In this document: piece after piece, positions 25,422 to 33,067 of the stretch
Layout: every line of letters starts with the position of its first letter
Position numbering within the stretch: the first letter of the stretch is position 1
Assembly: GCA_005808475.1 (NCBI GenBank)
Contig: SYLY01000333.1
Span: 49,048 to 113,047, forward strand
Reading direction: 5' to 3'
From: Acidobacteriota bacterium
Lineage (GTDB): Bacteria > Acidobacteriota > Terriglobia > Bryobacterales > Bryobacteraceae
DNA length: 64,000 nt
The notes under the pieces: model-generated
What the model was told of the DNA's origin: nothing
The model's database searches: none
What the model saw: only the letters and a program-made list of their open reading frames with translations
Translations under genes and position numbers: made by a program

Positions 25422-26360
25422 TTAGCACGTTCCACGCCGCGCCGGTTCGAACAGCTCGGTGGAGAAGTAGCGTTCCATGCGGTCGGGAAAAACGGTGACC
25501 ACTTTCGCGTCCGGCCGCTCCACCGCGATCGCCGCGGCCGCGCGGTAGTTGAGTCCGGAACTGGGACCCACCGGAAAGCCCCGCGCGATCAACTCTCGCG
25601 CGGTGGCGATCGCGTCGTCGTCGCGAACCTCCGCCACGCGCAGTCCCGGCAAGTCCGCCGGACGGAAAATCTCGGAGAGGCTTTCCACCACGCCCGGTAC
25701 GCGCGAACTGAAGCTGCAACATTCCAGATCGGGCCGCGAACGCAAAGCCACCGGCTTGGCCACCACCGGCGTCACCGCGCATCCCGCCTCGCGGAACCCT
25801 TCGTACAAACCCACCAACGTCCCACCCGTGCCGACGCCGCTCACCACCGCATCCACGGTCCCACCGGGAATCTGATCGATCGCCTCCCGCGCGGTTCCCA
25901 CGCGATGCGCCAGCGCGTTGTCGCGATTGGCGAACTGCCGCGGCAGGAACACGGCGGGATCGGCGGCGGCCATCCGCCCGGTCTCGGCGATCGCGCCGCG
26001 CATCCCTTCCTCCCGCGGCGTGAGTACTATCGCGCCGCCGAACGCGCGGATCATCAGCACCCGCTCGTTGCTCACGCTTTCCGGCATCGCGGCCGTGAAT
26101 CGCAAACCGAACTGCGCGCACGCCAGCGCCATCGCGATGCTGGTGGATCCGCTGGATGCTTCCACCACCGCTCCGCCCGGACGCAGCCGCCCTTCCCGTA
26201 GCGCCTTGCCGAGGATGAATCGCGCGATGCGGTCCTTGGTGGATCCGCTCGGCTGCAGGTACTCGAGCTTGCACCAGACCTCGGGTCCATCCGGCTCCAG
26301 GCGAACCGGAACCAGCGGGGTCGGCCCGAGCCGGAAGAGGTAAGTGTTGGGCAGGTTCAT
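25422..26360 (-). CDS. PLP-dependent cysteine-synthase-family enzyme
   Basis: A 312-residue fold-type II PLP enzyme. The Schiff-base lysine is in PSGSTKDRIARF, the glycine loop for PLP phosphate is SGVGTGGTLVG, and a C-terminal GPSSGLNYRAA contacts the cofactor. The substrate loop reads EASSGSTSIAMA, whereas O-acetylserine sulfhydrylases usually have a TSGNTG-type loop, so substrate or reaction may differ (cysteine desulfhydrase or another beta-replacing enzyme). ATG at 26360 overlaps the receptor stop by one base (TGATG); the TTG just before it is less likely. Its place in the ECF operon links it to sigma-controlled envelope physiology. Confidence 0.8.
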   Translation of the reverse strand: MNLPNTYLFRLGPTPLVPVRLEPDGPEVWCKLEYLQPSGSTKDRIARFILGKALREGRLRPGGAVVEASSGSTSIAMALACAQFGLRFTAAMPESVSNERVLMIRAFGGAIVLTPREEGMRGAIAETGRMAAADPAVFLPRQFANRDNALAHRVGTAREAIDQIPGGTVDAVVSGVGTGGTLVGLYEGFREAGCAVTPVVAKPVALRSRPDLECCSFSSRVPGVVESLSEIFRPADLPGLRVAEVRDDDAIATARELIARGFPVGPSSGLNYRAAAAIAVERPDAKVVTVFPDRMERYFSTELFEPARRGTC

Positions 26361-29300
26361 CAAAACCGAAAACGCAGCATCATTTGCAGCGACCGCGGGC
26401 CGCCCTGCTGGAATCGCGGCGTCAACCCGCTGCCGGGCGTTCCCTGGCCCAGCATCGTGTTGAGCATCGACACGGACTGCCCGAACAGCGGACTGGCCAG
26501 AAACCGGACCGGATCGCCGAAGTTGGACTGGTTGAACGCGTTGAAGGCCTCCACGCGGAACTGAAAGCCGGCGTGATCGCTAACCGGGAAGTCCCGCCGC
26601 AGGGCGATATCCAACTGCGACATGCCGAAGCCGGCGATCGAGTTGCGTCCCAGACTACCCTGTTGCAGGTTCGGCAACGCGCGGAACGCCGCCGGATTCA
26701 GCCGCCGTCCGTTGGGCGCGTTCCGCTCCTCGATCCACACGGGCGCGCCCGTGACGTCCGGCCGGAAGACGTTGAAGAACGAGATGCCCATCGCGTTCTC
26801 CGAGTTCAACAGGTTCACCGGAAATCCGGAACGGGCGCGAACGACGCCGTCCACGAACCATCCGCCGGTGGCCGCGCGCCAGCCCTTGCCGCCGCGAGCC
26901 TCGTAGGTGAACGCCGCGTTCAAGGAGTGCCTCACGTCGAAATCGGACGAGCCGCGATCGGCCTGGGGATCGAACCCCGTGCCCACCCAATACATGCCGG
27001 AATCGGTGGAGCCGTTGTCGATCGAGTGCGACCACGAGTACGACACCAGGCTTTGCAGCCGCTGCGACATCCGCTTTCGGAACTGCGCCTGCAAGCCGTG
27101 ATAGCGCGAGTAGCCGTGGTTGGTCGAGAAGGCGATGCCGACGAAATTCGGACCGCCGCGGCCGCCGAGTTCGCGCCGGATCAGGTCGCGCCCGCGCGAG
27201 CCCACGTAGCCCACCGAGAGTACATCGCGCCCGCCGAAGGCATGCTCCACGGTGGCGTTCCATTGGCGGATCACCGGCAGACGCAGGTCCGGCGCAAAGT
27301 CGTACTCGATGATCCGCCGCGGCGAACCGCTCAGATCGGCCGCCGGCCCGCCGATCTGCCAGATCGTGTTCGGGCGGCTGTGCACCACGTCGGTGGCGAT
27401 GCCGAGGCTGGAATCGTAGTAGATGCCGTAGCCGGAGCGCAGCACCGTGTTTCCGTCGCGGCGAAGCCGGTACGCGCCGCCCACGCGCGGCGCCAGATTG
27501 GTGTATCGCAACGGCCAAATGGTAAACGAGCTGGCGTTGGGAGCGATGCCGCCGGGAAACGGCCCCTGCCCGAACGATGGCTTGCTCTTGATGGGCGGCG
27601 GGTTGAACTCCCAGCGCATGCCTCCGTTGACGGTCAGCCGCGACGTGACCCGCCAGGTGTCCTGGCCGAATAGGGACAGTTCGCGCAACAGCGCCTTGCT
27701 TTCGGCGGCGCCGGTCACCGACGTCCAGATGGTCTGCGCCAGCAGGTCGTTGAGGTTGTCCGCCATTACGGTGACGTAGTCGGTGAATCGCGGACGCACG
27801 GGAGTGAGCCGGCGGTAGTCTCCGCCGGCGCGGATCTGGTGGCGGCCGCGGGTGACGGTGGTGGTTCCGGCGAGATTCCACTGCCGCTGCTGGGTGTCGC
27901 TCTCGTGGCCCGAGAGAGCCTGCCCCAGGCCTGCGATGGAGAGTACATAGAACGCGCCGCAGCCCCGGTTGGTGCGGGAGATGGCCGCCACGGCGGTGGC
28001 GAACTCGCAGTCCTCGAGAGGCGAGAACGCGTCCGGGCGCCAGGCGGAATCGGCGGACGCCCAGTTCGTGTTGAAACGGAAGTCGGCGATGATGTTCGGT
28101 TTGATCCGCGCATTGACGCCGCCGGTGACGCTACGCGACTCCATATGGAGTTCGTTCACCTGCCAATTGCCGAACTCGCTGGTGGACGGCGCTTCGTTGA
28201 AGCGGCCGAACAGGCTGATCCGCTGCGTCACCGCAAGGTCGCCGCGAACGGTTCCGCTATCCAGTCGAGAGGGCCGGTTGACGTTACCGGTCCACTCGGC
28301 GGTGGAATTGCCGAGCGGGGGGCCGTTCGCCTGGGGGAAGACGGAAAGCAGGGAGCGAAAGCGGGAGGGGGCGGCTAGCCGGATGGCCGCATCGGGCACC
28401 GGCACGCGCCATACGAACGGCTGGGTGATTCTGATCGCTTCGTAGCCGGCGAAGAAAAACGCCCGGTTGCGCTTGATGGGCCCGCCGAGGGTTCCGCCAT
28501 AGTCGGCCACTCCGGACGGCGCGCGCGGCAAGCCGTACCGGTTGGCAAACCAGTCGTTGGCCTCGAAGATTCGATTGCGGAAGAACTCGTAGCCGCTGCC
28601 GTGGAAGTCGTTCGTGCCCGCGCGGCTGCTGAGCGTGATCTGCGCGCCCGGCAGACGGCCGTATTCGGGTACCGCCGTCGAGGTCTGGATGCGGAACTCC
28701 TCGAGCGCTTCCATCGAGATCAGATTGTGCAGACTTCCGAAGGCGGTCATCCCAGGGAGAACTCCACCGGTCACACCGGCCGGTCCGCCGCCCGCGCTGA
28801 CGCCGGTGTTGACGCTGACGCCATCCACCGTGAAGTAGTGCGAATTCGGCCGCTGCCCATTCGCGGTGAACTGGCCGGCTTCGCCCCGCGTGGCGGGCGT
28901 GGCGACCGTGCCGGGCGCAAGTTCGAGCAGTCCCTGGACTCCGCGGCCGTTGAGAGGCAGCCGCTCGATCCACTCCCGGCCGACCAGTGTCCCCACCGAC
29001 GCGTCTTCGCTCGCCAGAACGGGCGGACCGCTCTGCACCGTGATCGCTTCCTGCGTGGCTCCCACTTGCAGCACGAAATCCACGCGCGCCGGCTGGGCGG
29101 CGTCCAGCTTCACGCCCGTATGAACCACGGGACGAAACCCGTCCTTGGAGATCGTAACCTTATAATGGCCCGGCTGCAGCGCGGCGACCCGGTATCCGCC
29201 GTCGAGGCCGGTGCGGGCCGACCGGCGGAACCCCGTGTCCTCGCTGACCACCGAAAGGAAGGCGTCCGGTACGACCGCGTCCGACATGTCCCGCACGATG

Positions 29301-29383
29301 CCGGACAAATGGCTGTACTGCTGAGCGAGCCCTACACTCCGCCCCAGCAGCGCGAACGACAGCGCCGCGAGAACCAGCCGCAC
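26360..29383 (-). CDS. TonB-dependent receptor, Oar-like, in the ECF sigma operon
   Basis: A 1007-residue outer-membrane receptor. Signal peptide at residues 1-20, then a CarboxypepD_reg Ig-like domain (LSGIVRDMSDAVVPDAFLSV, GGYRVAALQPGHYKVTIS), a plug region with GREWIERLPLNGRGVQGL and YFTVDGVSVN, and a long beta-barrel ending in MLRFRF. This is the Oar-like class abundant in Acidobacteriota; its ligand is unknown (peptides or glycans are often proposed). Starts at GTG 29383; an in-frame stop just upstream excludes longer versions. It lies 16 bases after the anti-sigma gene and touches the cysteine-synthase-like gene. Confidence 0.9.
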   Translation of the reverse strand: MRLVLAALSFALLGRSVGLAQQYSHLSGIVRDMSDAVVPDAFLSVVSEDTGFRRSARTGLDGGYRVAALQPGHYKVTISKDGFRPVVHTGVKLDAAQPARVDFVLQVGATQEAITVQSGPPVLASEDASVGTLVGREWIERLPLNGRGVQGLLELAPGTVATPATRGEAGQFTANGQRPNSHYFTVDGVSVNTGVSAGGGPAGVTGGVLPGMTAFGSLHNLISMEALEEFRIQTSTAVPEYGRLPGAQITLSSRAGTNDFHGSGYEFFRNRIFEANDWFANRYGLPRAPSGVADYGGTLGGPIKRNRAFFFAGYEAIRITQPFVWRVPVPDAAIRLAAPSRFRSLLSVFPQANGPPLGNSTAEWTGNVNRPSRLDSGTVRGDLAVTQRISLFGRFNEAPSTSEFGNWQVNELHMESRSVTGGVNARIKPNIIADFRFNTNWASADSAWRPDAFSPLEDCEFATAVAAISRTNRGCGAFYVLSIAGLGQALSGHESDTQQRQWNLAGTTTVTRGRHQIRAGGDYRRLTPVRPRFTDYVTVMADNLNDLLAQTIWTSVTGAAESKALLRELSLFGQDTWRVTSRLTVNGGMRWEFNPPPIKSKPSFGQGPFPGGIAPNASSFTIWPLRYTNLAPRVGGAYRLRRDGNTVLRSGYGIYYDSSLGIATDVVHSRPNTIWQIGGPAADLSGSPRRIIEYDFAPDLRLPVIRQWNATVEHAFGGRDVLSVGYVGSRGRDLIRRELGGRGGPNFVGIAFSTNHGYSRYHGLQAQFRKRMSQRLQSLVSYSWSHSIDNGSTDSGMYWVGTGFDPQADRGSSDFDVRHSLNAAFTYEARGGKGWRAATGGWFVDGVVRARSGFPVNLLNSENAMGISFFNVFRPDVTGAPVWIEERNAPNGRRLNPAAFRALPNLQQGSLGRNSIAGFGMSQLDIALRRDFPVSDHAGFQFRVEAFNAFNQSNFGDPVRFLASPLFGQSVSMLNTMLGQGTPGSGLTPRFQQGGPRSLQMMLRFRF

Positions 29384-29399
29384 CTCTTCATACTACCGC

Positions 29400-31067
29400 T
29401 TATCGGTACGACTTCAACAGATTCCTCAGCCGCGTAACTTCGGTTAACAATTGCGACGGCAAGCCCGATGTATCGCCCGTGGATGCAGCGCCACCCAGCG
29501 CGATCCCCGTCTGGCGCTCGATGGCGCGGGCGGAGTCGAACAGTTGCTGCGTATCCCGCTGCCAGGCGCCGGACGACTGGGCATCGGAGCCGAGGTCGCG
29601 GCCACCCATGGAAGTCAGCACGGGGGAAAGAGAGTCGAGGATGGCGGCAGCCTCGCGGTCCATCGCGGCGGCGTGTTCGGTGCGCAGCGCCGCCAGAGCC
29701 TGCCGTTCATCGGCGGGGAGACCGGTCTCGACGGAAGCCGGGAATTGCGCCGCCAACCGCCGGAGCGCGTGAGCCCTGGCCATCGCCCGATCCGAAGTTT
29801 CGAGTACCTTGGCCGAGAGCCGTTCGAACGCCGAGCGGCCGCCAGCGGCCGCTTCGATCCTCGCCTGCACCGCCGAGGCTTCGCCGGTGACGGTGACGCC
29901 TTGCGTGGGGGTGGGCGCGGTCCAGCCGCTGACGCCGGTCTCGGAGAAGTCCACTTCGACGCGCGGCAGACCGGCGAGCGCGGCCTTGATCTGTTGTTGC
30001 CTGTCGGCGTCGAGCCCGATTCCGCGGACCCGCACGGCTTCGCCGCTACGGGCGATTTCCACCGGTTCGCCGAGATCGGCGCCGGCGCGATGCAGGCGGA
30101 GCACCACTTGCAGTTCGTCGGAGGCGGTCGCGGGTAGGGACACCGGCGCGGAAGGCGTAGTGTTTTCCAGCGGATTTCCGGCGGGCGCGGGCAAGGCGGG
30201 AACCGGATTGGCCGGGGAGGCGGGCTGCGACGCGATCACGGCGGGGCCGGCGCCATCCACGGGCACTTCCACGATCTCGACGCGCTCCTGGTTGCGGAAC
30301 TGGAAGGCGGCGCGAGTCGGGTGCATGTCCGCGCTCGCAAGCGTCAACGCGGCGCTGGTAAGATCGCTGGCATCGGTGGTGGTGCGGATTTCGTAGAACT
30401 GGGCGGTTTCGGCGATCTGGTCCGACTTCGAAGCCAGTCCGCCGCGCCACTCCTGGAAGGACCGGGCGCTGAGCGGATCGTTCCAATCGTAGTGAGCGGC
30501 CCCGAACAGGGCCATCAGTTCCTGATCCTCGCCTGCCATCGCCATCGCGGCGGGCACGGCCTTGGGCGCCACCAGCCGGGTGAACTTCTTCGATCCTCTG
30601 CGGATTTCGACCTTGCGCGGCTGAATCGCCTTGGCGCGGCCGGCGGCCACGGCCCGGTCGAGCAGCATCGCCGCCTGGGCGGACGGCGCGAACCGGAGCG
30701 AATACACCATCCAACCGGCGGCCACCAGGGCCATCGCGGTGGGGGCGAGCCGCCAGGAAGCGGCGGCCGGAACGAACCAGCCGGCGATCCGTCCGGCGAG
30801 AGACGGCTGCCCGGTAGCGTCCAACTTTTCAATCTCACGGCGAATGTCGAACCACGGCCGGGGAGGCGCGGGGGAGGCGGCAGCCGCCATCTGGCGGAAG
30901 CGCACGCATTCGGTGGCGGTCTTCTGGAATTCCTCGCGCTCGGCGCGGCACTCCCAACAGGCATCGAGATGGACGCGGACCTGTTCGGCCTCGCGGGCCG
31001 AAAGTTCCCCGTCCAGATGCCGGAGCAGTTGCTCGGGCGCCGGATGGACACGTTCCTGATTACTCAT
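29400..31067 (-). CDS. Membrane anti-sigma factor with zinc-finger domain
   Basis: A 555-residue protein. The N-terminus is an anti-sigma zinc-finger (zf-HC2) with HLDGELSAREAEQV and the HxxxCxxC ligands in HLDACWECR. A single membrane segment lies near residues 105-125 (APTAMALVAAGWMVYSL), followed by a long (~430 residue) extracytoplasmic region rich in Ala/Pro with no domain I recognise. It probably holds the ECF sigma factor inactive until an envelope signal arrives. Overlaps the sigma gene by eight bases. The large outer region is far longer than in typical ECF anti-sigma factors and might sense the signal directly. Confidence 0.85.
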   Translation of the reverse strand: MSNQERVHPAPEQLLRHLDGELSAREAEQVRVHLDACWECRAEREEFQKTATECVRFRQMAAAASPAPPRPWFDIRREIEKLDATGQPSLAGRIAGWFVPAAASWRLAPTAMALVAAGWMVYSLRFAPSAQAAMLLDRAVAAGRAKAIQPRKVEIRRGSKKFTRLVAPKAVPAAMAMAGEDQELMALFGAAHYDWNDPLSARSFQEWRGGLASKSDQIAETAQFYEIRTTTDASDLTSAALTLASADMHPTRAAFQFRNQERVEIVEVPVDGAGPAVIASQPASPANPVPALPAPAGNPLENTTPSAPVSLPATASDELQVVLRLHRAGADLGEPVEIARSGEAVRVRGIGLDADRQQQIKAALAGLPRVEVDFSETGVSGWTAPTPTQGVTVTGEASAVQARIEAAAGGRSAFERLSAKVLETSDRAMARAHALRRLAAQFPASVETGLPADERQALAALRTEHAAAMDREAAAILDSLSPVLTSMGGRDLGSDAQSSGAWQRDTQQLFDSARAIERQTGIALGGAASTGDTSGLPSQLLTEVTRLRNLLKSYR

Positions 31068-31632
31068 GACTACCTTCCTTGCCCGGGGACGTCTCCTTGC
31101 GCAGCCTCGTCATGGCCCGGCGCAGGAATTCGCCCACCGTGGAAGCGCTGATACCCATGATCTCGCCGATCTCGGGGTACCGCAGACCTTCCATTCTCAA
31201 TTGCAGACACCGCCGCTGCTGATCGCTCAAGGTGGAGATGGCGCGTTCGATCCGCGCCGTCCTTTCCCTTTCGATCAGCGACCGCTCCGGATTCGACTGG
31301 GGGTCGAGAATCCGGCTTTCCATATCCGGGTCGAACGGTACCGCACCCTGCCGGGCTCGAATCTTCAAGCCCAGATTGTGCGCCACCCGGAAGATCCACG
31401 CCCGCCGGTTCAGGATCTGCTCCCCTTTTTTCAAGGTCGTGTACAGCCGCAGGAAGACCTCTTGCGCGGCCTCTTGCGCCTGGGGGGGATGCAGTCCCAA
31501 GGTCAGCAGGTAACGGAACACGTCGTCTCTCGCCTCTTCGAACAGTTGCGCGACCTCGTCTTGGAGCGTCAACACAATCTGTCCGGGGCGAAAAACGGCG
31601 GCCAGTTCCTCATGGAGTGGGTAATATGGCAT
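31060..31632 (-). CDS. ECF-type RNA polymerase sigma factor
   Basis: A 190-residue sigma-70 family ECF factor. Region 2 is recognisable in AQEAAQEVFLRLYTTL with RRAWIFRVAHNL, and region 4 in STLSDQQRRCLQLRMEGL followed by the helix-turn-helix EIGEIMGISASTVGEFLRRA. I prefer the ATG at 31632 over a TTG at 31647, which would sit too close to the promoter. The gene is preceded by a copy of a bipartite motif that also precedes two rightward genes, suggesting autoregulation. It heads the operon with its anti-sigma factor and a TonB receptor. Confidence 0.92.
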   Translation of the reverse strand: MPYYPLHEELAAVFRPGQIVLTLQDEVAQLFEEARDDVFRYLLTLGLHPPQAQEAAQEVFLRLYTTLKKGEQILNRRAWIFRVAHNLGLKIRARQGAVPFDPDMESRILDPQSNPERSLIERERTARIERAISTLSDQQRRCLQLRMEGLRYPEIGEIMGISASTVGEFLRRAMTRLRKETSPGKEGSHE

Positions 31633-31655
31633 CGGACACGCCTGCAACCGATCCT

Positions 31656-31685
31656 AAGACCCGAACCGGGTGCGTTTCAACTACA
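31656..31685 (-). promoter_or_regulatory. Predicted ECF sigma promoter, copy A (sigma factor operon)
   Basis: On the minus strand TGTAGTTGAAA (31685-31675), 13 bases, then GGTCTT (31661-31656), 23 bases before the sigma ATG. One base differs from the 11-mer of copies B and C; GGGTCTTAG is identical to copy C. Confidence 0.65.
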
Positions 31686-31705
31686 GCAAATGACGGAAAT
31701 TCCGC

Positions 31706-31734
31706 TGTCGTTGAAATCGCTTCGAAACGGTCTT
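31706..31734 (+). promoter_or_regulatory. Predicted ECF sigma promoter, copy B (glycosyltransferase)
   Basis: TGTCGTTGAAA (31706-31716), 12 bases, GGTCTT (31729-31734). The ATG at 31754 follows 19 bases later. Divergent from copy A, whose -35-like elements are about 20 bases away. Confidence 0.65.
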
Positions 31735-31753
31735 TGCTTTCGTAAGGCATTGC

Positions 31754-32782
31754 ATGAAACGGACTTCCGTCGCCGTCACCATCGTCACCTACAACAGCGG
31801 GGCCTTCGTCAGCCGGTGTTTGGACACTCTCTACGCCCAAACGGGGCTCCCCCAAGAGGTCGTCCTGCTCGACAACGCCTCCACCGACGGAACCCAGGAC
31901 ATCCTCGAGCGCTACAGCAGCCGCGCCACCATCCTCCATAACGGCATCAATTTAGGATTCGCCGCCGCGCAAAACCAAGCCATCGCGGCGACTTCCTCGG
32001 CGTGGGTCCTCACCTTGAACCCCGACGTGCTGCTCCACCCCGATTTCCTCGCCCGGCTGATCGACGCCGCCAGCACCGATCCGGGCGTCGGCACGGTCTG
32101 CGGCAAGCTCTTGCGGCTGAACCCCGACATGTCGATCCCCGCCGAACGCCGGATCGACTCCGCCGGAATCGTATTCACTCCGGCCATGCGTCACCTGGAT
32201 CGCGGCTGGAACCAACCGGACGGACCCGATTTCGACCAGCCGGAGTACGTCTTCGGCGCGAGCGCGGCGGCCGCCCTTTACCGCCGGACAATGATCGACG
32301 ACGTCTCGGGCTCCGACGGCTTCTTCGATCCCGACTTCTTCGCCTACCGCGAGGATGCCGACGTAGCCTGGCGCGCGCAACTGCTTGGCTGGAAATCCCT
32401 TTACGCGCCACGCGCGGAGGCGCATCACGTCCGCCGGGTCACGCCCGGCAACCGCGGCCAACTGCCACCGGTGCTCAACCGGCACTCGGTGAAGAACCGG
32501 TTCCTACTGCGGATCAAGAATATGACCTCCGATCTGTACCGGCGGAGCTTCTGGGCCGCCACCGCGCGCGATCTGGTGGTCGCCGGATCGTGCCTGATCA
32601 ACGAACAGGGATCGCTTCCCGCCTTTCTCGACGTCGCCCGGCTGGCCCCGGCGGCCTGGGAGAAGCGCCGTAAGATCATGGAAAAAAGGAAAATATCGGA
32701 CGAGGAGCTGGCCGCGTGGTTCGATTTCCGGCCCGCCTCCTGGCCCGCCGGGCGGGCGCAAATCGCCGCCGCGGGACGCTGA
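31754..32782 (+). CDS. Family 2 glycosyltransferase (rhamnosyltransferase-like)
   Basis: A 342-residue GT-A fold glycosyltransferase. N-terminal VAVTIVTYNSGAFVSRCL and LLDNASTDGT bind the nucleotide, NLGFAAAQNQAI is typical of the WbbL/RfbF rhamnosyltransferase group, the metal-binding DxD equivalent is LNPDVLL, and DPDFFAYREDADVAWRA holds the acceptor-side acidic residues. It probably adds a sugar to a surface polysaccharide. It is transcribed away from the sigma factor gene and has the bipartite ECF motif 19 bases upstream, so it is probably part of the same regulon. Confidence 0.88.
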   Translation: MKRTSVAVTIVTYNSGAFVSRCLDTLYAQTGLPQEVVLLDNASTDGTQDILERYSSRATILHNGINLGFAAAQNQAIAATSSAWVLTLNPDVLLHPDFLARLIDAASTDPGVGTVCGKLLRLNPDMSIPAERRIDSAGIVFTPAMRHLDRGWNQPDGPDFDQPEYVFGASAAAALYRRTMIDDVSGSDGFFDPDFFAYREDADVAWRAQLLGWKSLYAPRAEAHHVRRVTPGNRGQLPPVLNRHSVKNRFLLRIKNMTSDLYRRSFWAATARDLVVAGSCLINEQGSLPAFLDVARLAPAAWEKRRKIMEKRKISDEELAAWFDFRPASWPAGRAQIAAAGR

Positions 32783-32814
32783 CCGAAAAATTTCCAAAAA
32801 AATATTCGACCCCC

Positions 32815-32843
32815 TGTCGTTGAAAAGTTGCCGTACGGGTCTT
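32815..32843 (+). promoter_or_regulatory. Predicted ECF sigma promoter, copy C (right-hand TonB receptor)
   Basis: TGTCGTTGAAA (32815-32825), 12 bases, GGTCTT (32838-32843). Same 11-mer and spacing as copy B, in a non-coding region. An A/T-rich tract (32786-32806) directly upstream could serve as an UP element. The next gene in this direction starts at 33068. Confidence 0.65.
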
Positions 32844-32888
32844 AGAGGGCGGAAAGCGTCTCGTATCCGCGTTCACTCCTTGTGCTTG

Positions 32889-32964
32889 GATGCTGAAAAA
32901 CCCTGGGCGCTCATTCCTTCTCCTTCAGGCGATTGCCCGAAATGGTCCAGGGTTTTTCAGCATC
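32889..32964. repeat. Perfect 18-bp inverted repeat with 40-base loop
   Basis: GATGCTGAAAAACCCTGG at 32889-32906 is exactly complementary to 32947-32964. The A5/T5 runs lie inside the stem, so this is not a normal intrinsic terminator. It lies between ECF promoter copy C and the start of the receptor gene, so it would form a hairpin in the 5' leader. A MITE or REP-like element is an alternative; I see no target-site duplication. Confidence 0.85.
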
Positions 32965-33067
32965 GATTTCCGCGGACGAACAACCTGGGTAGCCGAAAGG
33001 CCGCCGGTCCCGGATCGACTCCTGGTAAGATGAGGAAATAGTCTTCGTCGATCAGGGAGGTCCCCTC

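Noticed and set aside
32786..32810. A/T-rich tract considered as insertion-sequence remnant or origin-like site
   Set aside because: Too short and unique; no DnaA boxes or transposase fragments nearby. Its position directly before the ECF motif fits an UP element better.
32889..32964. Inverted repeat considered as intrinsic terminator of the glycosyltransferase gene
   Set aside because: The loop is 40 bases, the T run is inside the stem, and no U tract follows; it also lies after the next promoter.
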